This document shows positions 1 through 10,325 of a stretch of 64,000 nt of DNA, one piece after another. Origin of the DNA: Jeotgalicoccus nanhaiensis (GTDB lineage Bacteria; Bacillota; Bacilli; Staphylococcales; Salinicoccaceae). The notes beneath the pieces are model-generated. The model made no database searches and was not told the origin of the DNA. It saw only the letters and a list, made by a program, of their open reading frames with translations. The stretch is from contig SPPL01000007.1 in assembly GCA_004570955.1 (NCBI GenBank), positions 1-64,000 of the forward strand, written 5' to 3'. Position numbers and translations under genes: made by a program. How positions within the stretch are numbered: the stretch's first letter is position 1; each line of letters opens with the position of its first letter.

Positions 1-74
1 AATCCACCTTCGCCATTTAAATAATCTGTTACGACTGTTAACTTAAATTCAAAACTATGTTTATTATTTTTCAT
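1..74 (-). CDS. IS3-family transposase OrfA, N-terminal fragment at window edge
   Basis: The reverse strand starts with ATG at 74 and stays open to the window edge, giving about 24 residues with the pattern HSFEFKLTVV..YLNGEGG. This is the usual start of the helix-turn-helix OrfA protein of IS3/IS150-type elements, which binds the element ends. Only the N-terminus is in the window, so neither OrfB nor the DDE residues can be checked. The gene is too short here to appear as a normal ORF. The call rests on recognition of this N-terminal pattern. Confidence 0.6.
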   Translation of the reverse strand, partial: MKNNKHSFEFKLTVVTDYLNGEGG

Positions 75-81
75 ACAAAAA

Positions 82-120
82 CTCCCCTTAAGTTGAATAG
101 TAAGTACAACTTAAGGGGAG
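82..120. repeat. 14-bp inverted repeat upstream of IS3 orfA
   Basis: CTCCCCTTAAGTTG (82-95) is followed after 11 bases by its exact reverse complement (107-120). It sits immediately upstream of the OrfA start on the minus strand. The sequence read from 108 leftwards, TGTACTTA, resembles an IS3-family terminus, so the element probably ends inside this palindrome. It could form a hairpin in read-through mRNA and mask the transposase ribosome-binding site (AAGGGGAG). That role is inference. Confidence 0.5.
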
Positions 121-160
121 CACGTCAGATTTTATCTCAGCTCTTTTTTTGTGCCTTATT

Positions 161-1339
161 TTATTTTGAACGTTTATCGAATTTCAGTACTGCTTTCAGC
201 AGTGTTTCAACCCCTGTTTTCATTCCTTCTTCATCAATGTCGAACATAGGATTGTGATGAGGGATATCGGCTTTTTTCTCGCTGTTTCTGACACCGGTGT
301 AGAAATAACAGCCGGGTTTTTCCTGGATGAAGTAGGAGAAGTCTTCTCCGCCCATTGCAGGCCCCACTTCTTCAACCCCTGAAACGAACGCTGCATCTTC
401 CCTGACATTACCTGTAACGTAGTCTAAGAGAGCATGATCGTTTTTCATCGACGGATAGCCGTACATAATTTCGAGATCGGCATTAACATTAAAACTTGCG
501 CTGATGCCGAGACAGATCTGTTCCAGTCGTTTAGCTACTGTTTGTCTTACGTCCTCAGTGTAAGTTCTGAAGGTTCCTTTAATTTCTGCCTTGCCGGGAA
601 TAACATTGAACACTGAGCCGGCATTATATGCGCCGATTGTCACAACTGCTGAGTCAAGAGGGCTTACAGAACGTGATACAATCGTCTGTATTTGCTGAAT
701 CAGCGATGCCGAGGCAACAATTGGATCATGAGTCACCTGAGGTGTCGCACCGTGTCCGCCGAGCCCGTTAACGGTAATTTTAAACGAGTCCGCATTCGCG
801 TACATCGTATCGTAGTTATATTTAATAGTACCGACAGGAAACTTAGTGGAAACATGTGTACCGAATACATAATCGATATCGTCGAGCGCACCATCTTCAA
901 TCATAGCCTTGGCTCCGCCCGGCAGCAGCTCTTCGGCATGCTGATGTAAAAATACGACGTTGACCGGCAGCTCATCTTTATGTTCTGACAAAATTTTAGC
1001 CATCGTAATCAGCATAGCTGTATGTGCATCGTGTCCGCATGCATGCATTACACCGGGAATTTTTGATTTATACGGCACGTCTTTTTCATCGTTTATCGGC
1101 AGCGCATCAAAGTCTGCACGCAGTGCGACCGTTTCAAACTCATCGTTTACCTGAAGCCTTGCAACGATCCCGTTTCCTCCGACATCCTGTCTGATATCGA
1201 GACCGAGATCTTTTATTTGATCGTAAATCCATTTTTTCGTATTCATTTCCTGAAAAGAGATTTCAGGATGCTGATGCATATATCTGCGAAGATCCACCAT
1301 CGAATCATAGCGGTCGTTGATTAGTTTTTTTATATCCAT
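161..1339 (-). CDS. M20 family amidohydrolase / N-acyl-amino-acid hydrolase (copy 3)
   Basis: A 392-residue M20D-type metallohydrolase (HipO/amidohydrolase group), which removes acyl groups from N-acyl amino acids or similar amides in the cytoplasm. The two-metal site is visible: HACGHDAHT near residue 100, HQHAEE near residue 133, GGHGATP in the dimerisation lid, and a C-terminal HHNPMFD histidine. Length is normal for the family. The start codon overlaps the stop of the upstream gene by one base (TAATG), so translation is coupled. It is the last gene of a run of three paralogues on the minus strand. The exact substrate cannot be told. Confidence 0.85.
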   Translation of the reverse strand: MDIKKLINDRYDSMVDLRRYMHQHPEISFQEMNTKKWIYDQIKDLGLDIRQDVGGNGIVARLQVNDEFETVALRADFDALPINDEKDVPYKSKIPGVMHACGHDAHTAMLITMAKILSEHKDELPVNVVFLHQHAEELLPGGAKAMIEDGALDDIDYVFGTHVSTKFPVGTIKYNYDTMYANADSFKITVNGLGGHGATPQVTHDPIVASASLIQQIQTIVSRSVSPLDSAVVTIGAYNAGSVFNVIPGKAEIKGTFRTYTEDVRQTVAKRLEQICLGISASFNVNADLEIMYGYPSMKNDHALLDYVTGNVREDAAFVSGVEEVGPAMGGEDFSYFIQEKPGCYFYTGVRNSEKKADIPHHNPMFDIDEEGMKTGVETLLKAVLKFDKRSK

Positions 1340-2526
1340 TATCGTGACTCCTTTTCTAAATACGTAAATACAGATTCAAGCATGACGCTTACCGCATTGA
1401 CCATTCCTTTTTCATCGATATCAAAATGAGCATGGTGATGAGGGAAATCTGCTTTAAAGCTTGAGTTTTTAACGCCGGTATAGAAGAATGTTCCCGGAAC
1501 GCGCTGCAGATAATAAGAGAAATCTTCGCCGCCAAGATCCGGTTCAAGTCTGATTGTTTCGTTGACAGTGGAAATTTTGTCCGCACTTTCTACTACGATA
1601 TCTGTCATTCTGTCATCATTGACTACAGGCGGATAGCCCTTCATATAGTCGAGATCGAATGATACACCAGTCGTTCTGACCAGCCCTTCAAGTGTCCTGT
1701 TGAGCTCTTTAATCATAGTTTCCTGCATGTCGTGATTAAACGAGCGGATGGTTCCGCCGATAGTTACTTCATCCGGAATGACGTTATGCTGATTGCCGGC
1801 ATTAAACATCGTAATCGACAAAACGACAGAGTCCATGGCATTTGTGCGTCTTGTTACAGCATATTGAAGCTGATTGCAGAGCGCAATGCCGGCTGCGACC
1901 GGATCAATTGTATCGTGCGGACGCGAAGCGTGGCCGCCGCGTCCTTTTAAAGTAATGGTAAAGTCATCGGGGATACCGGTCGCAGTGCCGTATTTATAAC
2001 CGGTTTTTCCAACATCAAGTGATGTAGTCACGTGCTGGCCGAAGATGGCATCGACGCCGTCGAGGCAGCCGTCTGCAATCATTTGAATGGCTCCGCCGGG
2101 ATCTACTTCTTCGGCGTGCTGATGAATGAACACGATATTGCCTTTCAATGTATCTTTCATGCCGCTCAGAATTTTAGCTGCGGTAAGTACAATCGCCGTA
2201 TGAGCATCGTGTCCGCATGCATGCATCACGCCCGGAACTGTAGATTTATACGGTGTGTCTTTTAAGTCCTGAATCGGCAGTGCATCGAAATCCGCTCTTA
2301 ATGCGACGGTCGGAAGCGATTCATCCACAATCAGTCTGCCGACCACGCCGCGCCCGCCGACACCTTCACGGACATCGATGGAGAGACTGCGCAGATAATC
2401 TGCGATATAGGCAGGTGTATGAACTTCTTTAAACGACAACTCCGGATACATATGCAGATGCCTGCGCAGCTGGACCATCCCGTTGTAATTCTCGGCGACT
2501 GCAGATTCAATTGATTTTACGTCCAT
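1339..2526 (-). CDS. M20 family amidohydrolase (copy 2)
   Basis: A 395-residue M20D amidohydrolase with the same ligand set as its neighbours: HACGHDAHT, HQHAEEVDPGG, GGHASRPHD and a C-terminal HHHAHFD. Its 5' end overlaps the previous gene by 10 bases and its stop overlaps the next start, so the three genes form one operon. It is clearly paralogous to copies 1 and 3. Divergence among the three suggests different acyl or amino-acid specificities (inference). Confidence 0.85.
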   Translation of the reverse strand: MDVKSIESAVAENYNGMVQLRRHLHMYPELSFKEVHTPAYIADYLRSLSIDVREGVGGRGVVGRLIVDESLPTVALRADFDALPIQDLKDTPYKSTVPGVMHACGHDAHTAIVLTAAKILSGMKDTLKGNIVFIHQHAEEVDPGGAIQMIADGCLDGVDAIFGQHVTTSLDVGKTGYKYGTATGIPDDFTITLKGRGGHASRPHDTIDPVAAGIALCNQLQYAVTRRTNAMDSVVLSITMFNAGNQHNVIPDEVTIGGTIRSFNHDMQETMIKELNRTLEGLVRTTGVSFDLDYMKGYPPVVNDDRMTDIVVESADKISTVNETIRLEPDLGGEDFSYYLQRVPGTFFYTGVKNSSFKADFPHHHAHFDIDEKGMVNAVSVMLESVFTYLEKESR

Positions 2527-3704
2527 TTAATCACCGATTCTTTTTCTAAAATTTTCATGAACATCATCAATGCTGTTTCCATTGCATCTTCGTCGATATC
2601 AAACATATCTGTATGATGGGCAGGTGTTGTTTTCTTTTCTTCATTGCCGGTACCTGTGTAGAAGAAAGCACCCGGCTTATTTAAAATATAATAAGAAAAA
2701 TCTTCACCGATCATTAAAGGATCGGCTTCTTTGTAAGGAAGTCCGAGCTCTTTTGCAGCATCGGCAATAAGCTGAGCTTCTTCTTCATGGTTAATTACAG
2801 CAGGATAGCCGAATTTATATTCCATATCTGCAGAAGCGCCTCGTTTTTTAGTTGTATATTCCACTTCCTGTTTGAAAATTTCATAAATTTTTTCTTTAAC
2901 TTCCTGTTTAAACGTACGGACAGTACCCGTAATTCTGACAGTATCAGGAATGACATTAAACGCGTCTCCGCCGCGCACGCTGCCTACAGTAACGACTGCA
3001 TTCTCAATCGGCGAAATCTGGCGTGCTACCGCGGTCTGTAAATTGGTAATCAGTTCTGCGGCGACGACAATCGGATCAACCGTCAGGTCCGGATATGCAG
3101 CATGCCCGCCGGAACCCTGGAGCGTTATGTAGAAACCGTCGGGGCTCGCTATCATTGCGCCCGGTTTCGTCTGCACTTCATGTGTATCGAACTGACTCCA
3201 GTAATGCTGGCCGTAGACTTTATCAACACCGGCGAGCGCATCGTCATCGACCATTGCCTTGGCGCCTCCCGGCTGTTCTTCCTCGCCGTATTGGAAGATA
3301 AAAGATACAGTGCCGCTTAAATTGTCTTTATTATCCATTACAGCGTCCACAAGGCCTAAAAGGGTACTCGTATGACCATCATGACCGCAGGCGTGCATAG
3401 CCCCTGGATTTTGCGATTTATAAGGCACATCTTTCTGGTCTTCAATCGGAAGTGCATCAAAATCAGCACGGACGGCAATGTGCGGACTGCCCGAGCCGAT
3501 TGAGGCAACGATACCGGCACCTTCGTTTTCATCGTTTTTACCGACATTTTCACGAATGTTTAATTCAGGGTACTGTTTAAGCTTACCTAGAATAAACTGG
3601 TATGTTTCTTTCTCTTTAAATGATACTTCCGGATGCATATGCATGTGGCGTCTCGCCGTGACCATCCCGGGAAGTTTTGATGATGCGATATCTCTAATAC
3701 TCAT
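2517..3704 (-). CDS. M20 family amidohydrolase (copy 1, operon leader)
   Basis: A 395-residue M20D amidohydrolase. Metal and catalytic motifs are intact: HACGHDGHT near residue 107, QYGEEEQPGG, GGHAAYPD and AHHTDMFDIDE. The ATG at 3704 is preceded by a TGGAGG ribosome-binding site. It is the first gene of the three-gene operon transcribed away from kbl, and the 160-bp divergent region must hold its promoter. HipO-like hydrolases of this type act on hippurate-like or N-acetyl amino acids. Substrate unproven. Confidence 0.85.
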   Translation of the reverse strand: MSIRDIASSKLPGMVTARRHMHMHPEVSFKEKETYQFILGKLKQYPELNIRENVGKNDENEGAGIVASIGSGSPHIAVRADFDALPIEDQKDVPYKSQNPGAMHACGHDGHTSTLLGLVDAVMDNKDNLSGTVSFIFQYGEEEQPGGAKAMVDDDALAGVDKVYGQHYWSQFDTHEVQTKPGAMIASPDGFYITLQGSGGHAAYPDLTVDPIVVAAELITNLQTAVARQISPIENAVVTVGSVRGGDAFNVIPDTVRITGTVRTFKQEVKEKIYEIFKQEVEYTTKKRGASADMEYKFGYPAVINHEEEAQLIADAAKELGLPYKEADPLMIGEDFSYYILNKPGAFFYTGTGNEEKKTTPAHHTDMFDIDEDAMETALMMFMKILEKESVIKWT

Positions 3705-3820
3705 GATTGAACCTCCATAACTGTTTTCTATTCATATTATCAGAGCGAGCCTGAGTTTAAAATATATAAAGCTTAAAAGTGAGAAAATTACAACAATATA
3801 AACAATTTGATATCGTTCAA

Positions 3821-3834
3821 AGAAAGCGCTTAGA
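3821..3834. promoter_or_regulatory. Candidate catabolite-responsive element (cre) upstream of kbl
   Basis: AGAAAGCGCTTAGA matches the cre consensus TGWAANCGNTNWCA at 12 of 14 positions, including the AAAGCGCTT core. It lies about 35 bases before the kbl start, in the divergent kbl/M20 region. CcpA control of threonine breakdown would make sense, but this is one site with two mismatches. Confidence 0.35.
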
Positions 3835-3867
3835 TATGCTAAAATGTTAGGTAAGGAGGGGACGTAT

Positions 3868-5058
3868 ATGTCACAAAAATTAGAACAGTATTTACAAACA
3901 AATCTGGAATATTTAAAAGACAACGGTCTGTACAATGAGATAGATGTAGTAGAAGGTGCAAACGGTCCTGAAATTACAGTAGCAGGCAAAAGCCTGATTA
4001 ACTTATCGTCTAATAACTATTTAGGTCTTGCAACGGATGAAAAATTAAAGGAAGCAGCGATAGAAGCAATTAAATCACACGGTGTAGGCGCTGGAGCGGT
4101 ACGTACAATTAACGGTACGCTGGATCTTCACGTGGAACTGGAAAACACGCTTGCAGAATTCAAAGGAACTGAAGCAGCAGTTGCTTTCCAATCAGGCTTT
4201 AACTGTAATATGGCGGCAATTCAAGCTGTTATGAATAAAGAAGATGCGATTTTATCTGATGAATTAAATCACGCGTCAATTATCGACGGGTGCCGCTTAT
4301 CTAAAGCTAAAATTATCCGTGTAAACCATTCTGATATGGATGATCTCCGTGCTAAAGCAAAAGAAGCGGTGGAATCAGGACTTTATAAAAAAGTAATGTA
4401 CATTACAGACGGTGTATTCTCAATGGACGGCGATGTGGCGAAACTGCCTGAAATCGTCGAGATCGCAAAAGAATTCGACTTAATCACATATGTCGATGAC
4501 GCGCACGGTTCAGGTGTAATGGGCAAAGGTGCCGGTACAGTTAAACATTTCGGTCTTGAAAAAGAAATCGATCTTCAAATGGGTACATTATCGAAAGCAA
4601 TCGGTGTTGTCGGCGGTTATGTTGCCGGGTCACAGGATTTAATCGATTACCTGAAAGTCGCGGCACGTCCGTTCTTATTCTCGACGTCGTTAACTCCAGG
4701 AGATACGAAAGCAATCACTGAAGCGGTTAAAACTTTAATGGCTTCAACTGAGCTGCACGATAAATTATGGGAAAACGGCGACTATCTGAAAGCCGGCCTG
4801 AAAGATTTAGGCTTTGAAATCGGCAACTCGGAAACACCGATTACACCTTGTATTATCGGTGACGAGAAAAAAGCTCAGGAATTTTCAAAACGTCTGAAAG
4901 AGGAGGGCGTTTATGCAAAATCAATCGTCTTCCCGACAGTGCCGAAGGGTACGGGACGCGTAAGAAACATGCCGACAGCGGCACACACGAAAGAAATGCT
5001 CGACCAGGCGCTTGAAATATACGCGAAAGTCGGCCGGGAAATGGGAATTATTAACTAA
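3868..5058 (+). CDS. kbl: Glycine C-acetyltransferase (2-amino-3-ketobutyrate CoA ligase)
   Basis: PLP-dependent alpha-oxoamine synthase of 396 residues. It converts 2-amino-3-oxobutyrate plus CoA to glycine and acetyl-CoA. Visible motifs are SNNYLGL near the N-terminus, HASIIDG, the PLP-binding [10 protein letters not shown], and the Schiff-base lysine in GTLSKAIG. I chose ATG 3868 because it follows AAGGAGGGG at the right spacing; an in-frame ATG at 3844 lacks a ribosome-binding site. The next gene encodes a threonine dehydrogenase-like protein, so this is Kbl rather than the biotin enzyme BioF, which has a very similar fold. Confidence 0.85.
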   Translation: MSQKLEQYLQTNLEYLKDNGLYNEIDVVEGANGPEITVAGKSLINLSSNNYLGLATDEKLKEAAIEAIKSHGVGAGAVRTINGTLDLHVELENTLAEFKGTEAAVAFQSGFNCNMAAIQAVMNKEDAILSDELNHASIIDGCRLSKAKIIRVNHSDMDDLRAKAKEAVESGLYKKVMYITDGVFSMDGDVAKLPEIVEIAKEFDLITYVDDAHGSGVMGKGAGTVKHFGLEKEIDLQMGTLSKAIGVVGGYVAGSQDLIDYLKVAARPFLFSTSLTPGDTKAITEAVKTLMASTELHDKLWENGDYLKAGLKDLGFEIGNSETPITPCIIGDEKKAQEFSKRLKEEGVYAKSIVFPTVPKGTGRVRNMPTAAHTKEMLDQALEIYAKVGREMGIIN

Positions 5059-5089
5059 AACATAAACTTTTCGATAAGGGGAAACAATC

Positions 5090-6046
5090 ATGGAACGAAT
5101 TATAGTTACAGGGGCGCTCGGACAGATTGGGACAGAGTTAACCGTTAAATTAAGAGAAATTTACGGTGAGGACAATGTTCTGCCGACAGATATTAAAGAA
5201 CCTGTGGATTCACCGCTCGAAGGCAAAGCTTTCGAAATTCTGGATGTCACGGACCGCGAAGCGATGGAGCGTATTGCCAAAGAATTTAAGGCGGATACGA
5301 TTATGCATCTGGCCGCACTTTTAAGCGCAACATGTGAAAAGGATCCGATGCTTGCATGGAATATTAATATGGGCGGACTGGTTAATGCACTGGAAACAGC
5401 CCGCACACTTAATCTGCAGTTCTTTACACCGAGCTCCATTGGCGCTTTCGGTCCGACGACACCGAAGAAAGATACGCCTCAGATAACCATTCAGCGTCCG
5501 ACTACGATGTACGGGGTGAACAAAGTATCGGGTGAATTGCTGTGCGATTACTACTTCGATAAATTCGGCGTGGATACGCGCGGGGTGCGTTTCCCTGGTC
5601 TGATTTCGCACGTAAGAGAACCGGGCGGCGGTACGACGGATTATGCTGTGGAAATTTATTTTGAAGCGGTGAAAAATGGTAAATATACATCATTTATCGG
5701 TAAAGATACCTTTATGGATATGATGTATATGGACGATGCGATTCAGGCCATTATTGACCTGATGGAAGCGGACAGCAGCAAACTGGAAAACCGCAATGCC
5801 TTTAACGTAACGAGTATGAGCCTCGAACCGGAAATGGTGGCGGCATCAATCCGCCGTCATTATCCCGGCTTTGAACTCAGCTATGATGTTGATCCTGTCA
5901 GACAGGGCATCGCAGAAAGCTGGCCGGATAATATCGATGCAGCGGAAGCGAAACGCCAATGGGATTTCAAGGCATCTTTTGATTTGGATAAAATGACTGA
6001 TACAATGATAGAAGCGATACAGGAGAAGAACCCGGCGGGAATTTAA
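5090..6046 (+). CDS. tdh: NAD-dependent epimerase/dehydratase-type L-threonine 3-dehydrogenase
   Basis: A 318-residue extended short-chain dehydrogenase. The Rossmann glycine motif is GALGQIGTE at residues 6-14 and the catalytic pair is YGVNK. SDR-type threonine dehydrogenases oxidise L-threonine to 2-amino-3-oxobutyrate, the substrate of Kbl encoded 31 bases upstream. Together they give threonine to glycine plus acetyl-CoA. A ribosome-binding site (AAGGGGAAAC) precedes the ATG. The homologous staphylococcal gene is usually called only NAD-dependent epimerase; the dehydrogenase role rests on the neighbour. Confidence 0.75.
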   Translation: MERIIVTGALGQIGTELTVKLREIYGEDNVLPTDIKEPVDSPLEGKAFEILDVTDREAMERIAKEFKADTIMHLAALLSATCEKDPMLAWNINMGGLVNALETARTLNLQFFTPSSIGAFGPTTPKKDTPQITIQRPTTMYGVNKVSGELLCDYYFDKFGVDTRGVRFPGLISHVREPGGGTTDYAVEIYFEAVKNGKYTSFIGKDTFMDMMYMDDAIQAIIDLMEADSSKLENRNAFNVTSMSLEPEMVAASIRRHYPGFELSYDVDPVRQGIAESWPDNIDAAEAKRQWDFKASFDLDKMTDTMIEAIQEKNPAGI

Positions 6047-6079
6047 GAAATGTCCCGTCCGGTTCGTGGAGGGTGACGA

Positions 6080-7273
<1,194 letters not shown>

Positions 7274-7320
7274 TCTCGTCAGCTTCTGCGGGTTTCAAGC
7301 ATTCACTCCCTCCCCATAAT

Positions 7321-7349
7321 AAAAGACCGAAACTCAAAGGTTCCGGTCT
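7321..7349 (-). terminator. Intrinsic terminator after folE2 (minus strand)
   Basis: Read on the minus strand, AGACCGGAAC pairs with GTTTCGGTCT with one wobble, followed by TTTT. It lies directly downstream of the folE2 stop and faces the tadA terminator. Confidence 0.75.
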
Positions 7350-7359
7350 CACGATCAAA

Positions 7360-8238
7360 CTATTTTTGATATTTTAATCGGCTAAATGCGTCGTGCTGGT
7401 GGATGCTTTCTTCGTTGCGGCATTCAAGTTCGAAGCCTTTCACCCAGTCGAGCTCGACTAAGTCATATGCCACCAGACGGATTAAATCTTCGACGAAGCG
7501 CGGATTTTCATAAGCGCGTTCTGTGACCATTTTCTCGTCTGTACGTTTTAAAATCGGATAGAGCTGGCTCGATGCGTTAATTTCAAGAATTTCATATAAA
7601 TCTTCTTTATAAGTCGCAGGGAGCTCCGCGCTGTCATCGATATCGATGAGAACCTTAACATTGCCCCGCTGGTTATGTGCACTGTATTCACTGATTTCTT
7701 TCGAACATGGGCACAGTGTAGTGACCTGGGCTGTCATGCCGAATTGCTTGCGAGTAAATGATTCTCCGTCGAATGCTGCAGAATACACAACATCCGCGTT
7801 TGCCACCGCATTTAAGCCGGTACCCGGCGAGGGCTTGTTAAAGAACCATTTACCGTCGACAGTCAGTTCTGCTGAATTCTGTTTCATGCGTCCGCGCAAT
7901 TTCGACAGGAGTTCTTTAATTGTGTCAAAATCGAGTGGTACACCGCCGCTGTTGACAGTTTCCAGAGATTCGATTAAACGGCTCATATTGATGCCTTTTT
8001 CATCTTTTTCAAGGCTGGTTGCCAGCTCAAAGTTGCCGACTGACTGGAAATCACCGATGACTACAGGGTAAGATAAATTATTAATGCCGACAGAATCGAC
8101 TTCAAAAAGGAAGTCTTTACGTGAGTTTTGTAAATCTGCCATATCTTCTTTAACTTTTGGTTTAGTGCCTTCAATAGGGTCAACTGAACCAAAATATTTA
8201 AAACGACCTTCTCTTGTCGTCAAGTCAAATTCTTCCAT
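7360..8238 (-). CDS. folE2: GTP cyclohydrolase I, type IB
   Basis: A 292-residue FolE2, which converts GTP to 7,8-dihydroneopterin triphosphate, the first step of folate synthesis. Family features visible are the [17 protein letters not shown] segment with the metal-binding cysteine, and an N-terminal half absent from FolE1. The type IB enzyme can use metals other than zinc (family knowledge). TAAGGAG precedes the ATG. It is followed after 12 bases by nothing on its strand; upstream lie bshB2 and yojF, which may be co-transcribed with it. Confidence 0.9.
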   Translation of the reverse strand: MEEFDLTTREGRFKYFGSVDPIEGTKPKVKEDMADLQNSRKDFLFEVDSVGINNLSYPVVIGDFQSVGNFELATSLEKDEKGINMSRLIESLETVNSGGVPLDFDTIKELLSKLRGRMKQNSAELTVDGKWFFNKPSPGTGLNAVANADVVYSAAFDGESFTRKQFGMTAQVTTLCPCSKEISEYSAHNQRGNVKVLIDIDDSAELPATYKEDLYEILEINASSQLYPILKRTDEKMVTERAYENPRFVEDLIRLVAYDLVELDWVKGFELECRNEESIHQHDAFSRLKYQK

Positions 8239-8250
8239 TTATAATGCTCC

Positions 8251-8925
8251 TTAATCAATTTCGTAACTGTAAAAGTTCTCGTACCTCATCCACCGTTCTC
8301 TGGCATCGTCACCCTGCTGGGTATCTGCAGCAAGATCTTCGAGCAGCTTGCCTGTTTGTGAACGATGAGCGGCCATAACATCCAGTTTCCGTTCTGTATA
8401 GCCGTCAATATCGATAACGATATCCGGTTCGCCGAGATCGTCGAAAGTCCGGTTATCAAAGGCGACAAGCTGGAGCGCCGGACGTTTATCCGGAGAGATG
8501 TCCGTCAGTGCTTCTATTACAGCATCTGCAGTAGCCTCGTGATCCGGATGGACTGAATAGCCCGGATAAAATGTAATAATACGCGTCGGTGCGAGCTCGG
8601 CGATTAAATCGGTAATGACACCTTTAAGTTTACCATGTTCTTCGAACTCGAGAGTTTTGTCTCTGAATCCGAGCAGGCGGAGATCATCAACACCCATAAT
8701 ACGCGCTGATTCCTCAACTTCGGCTTTACGGATAGAATGGAGCGATTCGCGCGTTGCAAACGGCGGGTAGCCGAGGTTCCGTCCCATATCGCCGAAAGTC
8801 AGGCAGGCGTATGTGACAGGGACTCCCGCTTCTCTGTATTTCATTATTGTTCCGCTGACACCGAATGCTTCATCATCGGGATGCGGGAAAACAACAAGTA
8901 CGTGATTTTCCTGTGAAAAATCCAT
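8251..8925 (-). CDS. bshB2: Bacillithiol biosynthesis deacetylase BshB2
   Basis: A 224-residue LmbE-type zinc deacetylase that removes the acetyl group from GlcNAc-malate to give GlcN-malate for bacillithiol, the main low-molecular-weight thiol of Bacillales. The zinc site HPDDE is at about residue 14, and YSVHPDHEA holds the third ligand. It lies 11 bases downstream of a yojF homologue, the same pairing as yojG-yojF in Bacillus subtilis, which favours BshB2 over BshB1. Confidence 0.85.
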   Translation of the reverse strand: MDFSQENHVLVVFPHPDDEAFGVSGTIMKYREAGVPVTYACLTFGDMGRNLGYPPFATRESLHSIRKAEVEESARIMGVDDLRLLGFRDKTLEFEEHGKLKGVITDLIAELAPTRIITFYPGYSVHPDHEATADAVIEALTDISPDKRPALQLVAFDNRTFDDLGEPDIVIDIDGYTERKLDVMAAHRSQTGKLLEDLAADTQQGDDARERWMRYENFYSYEID

Positions 8926-8936
8926 GTGATTTCCTC

Positions 8937-9305
8937 CTACTTAAAGAATGGTTTCGTTGAAATTTCAAGCGCTGAAGCGAGTTTGCCTTCGGCGTTAAAG
9001 CCGTGCATGATAAACTCCCCGTTCTCGCCCTCGATATAATGCGTTAAGCCGAGAACGTAAACCCAGCCGCCGTTAGCGAGCTTTAGCCCGACACGGTGCT
9101 CTTTTGAGCGGTTGCCGCCGCGGATAGTTGCCTGAATGAATTCAACCTGAATATTGCGCAGGAAGGTTCCCGCATTAAAGATATTGTCATCCAGATGACT
9201 CGCGTACATGCCGCTTGTTATTTCAACATGCAAGTAGACCGGTGTATTTTCATATTCTGTTAAGATTTTCTGAACATCCTGTTTTACTATTTTCTTCATT
9301 TCCAT
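8937..9305 (-). CDS. yojF: YojF family protein (DUF1806)
   Basis: A 122-residue cytoplasmic protein of the YojF family, no catalytic motif known. It has a beta-rich pattern with no signal or membrane segment. The ATG at 9305 follows an AGGAG; an ATG two codons in is possible. Its constant partner is bshB2, present here 11 bases downstream, so a link to bacillithiol metabolism is likely but unproven. Confidence 0.8.
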   Translation of the reverse strand: MEMKKIVKQDVQKILTEYENTPVYLHVEITSGMYASHLDDNIFNAGTFLRNIQVEFIQATIRGGNRSKEHRVGLKLANGGWVYVLGLTHYIEGENGEFIMHGFNAEGKLASALEISTKPFFK

Positions 9306-9345
9306 GAATAGAAAACTCCTATAATTATAATATCAGCTACCATAT

Positions 9346-9371
9346 TAAAAGAGATAGCAAGCTATCTCTTT
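9346..9371 (-). terminator. Intrinsic terminator after pdxK (minus strand)
   Basis: A perfect 11-bp palindrome: AAAGAGATAGC (9348-9358), two bases, GCTATCTCTTT (9361-9371). On the minus strand it runs into TTTTAA just after the pdxK stop. Confidence 0.8.
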
Positions 9372-9372
9372 C

Positions 9373-10206
9373 TTAGTTCAATACTTTATCTACAACTTCG
9401 ATCTTTTCTACTGAATTGTAAGCGCCATGTCTGACAACACCGACATGCTCATTCATCTGCCAGCCGTTTTTAATTGCGCTGGTGACGAAAGCTTTTGCCA
9501 GCTGTACTGCTTCAAGCGGCTCTTTGCCGTTGGCAAGGTTAGCTGCGATGGATGCTGCAAATGTACATCCCGCGCCGTGGTTAAAAGCAGTATCGAATTT
9601 TTTTGATTCGAGCAGGTGAAGTTCCGTGCCGTCGTAGAAGACGTCAATTGCAGAATCACCCTCGATGCCCGTGCCGCCTTTAACGACAACATAATTCGCA
9701 CCTTTAGCATGAATTGCCTTAGCTGCTTCTTTGATTTCATCAAGTGTGCGCGGAGTTTTAACGCCCGCGAGGTGTCCCGCTTCAACCAGATTCGGTGTGA
9801 CGACTGTTGCATTCGGAATCAGGTTCTCAATCATTGATTCGACAAGCCCGGGGTTCAGGACTTCATCGTCTCCTTTACAAACCATAACAGGGTCGACAAC
9901 GAAATGTTTGGCATTTGAATTTAAAAAAGCTTCCTTCGAAAGTTCTACAACTTCTTCTGAAGGCAGCATCCCTGTTTTAATGACATCGGGATTTAAAGAA
10001 AGTGCTGTTTCGAGCTGATTTTTAACATCTTCTATTGGTATTGGGCTCACGCGGTGAGACCAGGTTGATGGTTCCATTGAAACTACAGTGGTTAAAACAC
10101 TGAAGCCGTAGGTTTCATGCTCCTGGAAAGCTTTTAAATCTGCTGCGATTCCAGCGCCGCCGCTGACGTCTGTCCCGGCTATTGTTAACGTTTTTGCAAG
10201 TGCCAT
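9373..10206 (-). CDS. pdxK: Pyridoxine/pyridoxal kinase, ThiD-like type
   Basis: A 277-residue ribokinase-fold kinase that phosphorylates pyridoxine, pyridoxal and possibly hydroxymethylpyrimidine. Motifs include TIAGTDVSGGAGI at the N-terminus, VVDPVMVCKG near residue 104 and the C-terminal anion hole NHGAGCTF (DTAFNHGAGC), with the cysteine seen in the Bacillus/Staphylococcus PdxK class. It lies back-to-back with ung, as in staphylococci. HMP(-P) kinase activity cannot be excluded from sequence. Confidence 0.85.
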   Translation of the reverse strand: MALAKTLTIAGTDVSGGAGIAADLKAFQEHETYGFSVLTTVVSMEPSTWSHRVSPIPIEDVKNQLETALSLNPDVIKTGMLPSEEVVELSKEAFLNSNAKHFVVDPVMVCKGDDEVLNPGLVESMIENLIPNATVVTPNLVEAGHLAGVKTPRTLDEIKEAAKAIHAKGANYVVVKGGTGIEGDSAIDVFYDGTELHLLESKKFDTAFNHGAGCTFAASIAANLANGKEPLEAVQLAKAFVTSAIKNGWQMNEHVGVVRHGAYNSVEKIEVVDKVLN

Positions 10207-10287
10207 TATATTTCCCCCTAATTGTACTGATAGATATTGTCATTTTACTATAATTAGCGGTGTAATTCTAGAGCATTGCTTACAACG

Positions 10288-10297
10288 ATGATATAAT
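10288..10297 (+). promoter_or_regulatory. Extended -10 promoter for the ung operon
   Basis: TGATATAATG fits the extended -10 form TGnTATAAT and lies 28 bases before the ung start. No good -35 is seen at 17 bp spacing, as expected for an extended -10 promoter. Confidence 0.5.
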
Positions 10298-10325
10298 GAA
10301 GTTTTAGTATGGAGGTGCGTTAAAA

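Noticed and set aside
3844-3868. Upstream ATG for kbl adding eight residues (MLGKEGTY)
   Set aside because: The strong ribosome-binding site AAGGAGGGG lies downstream of it and fits the ATG at 3868.
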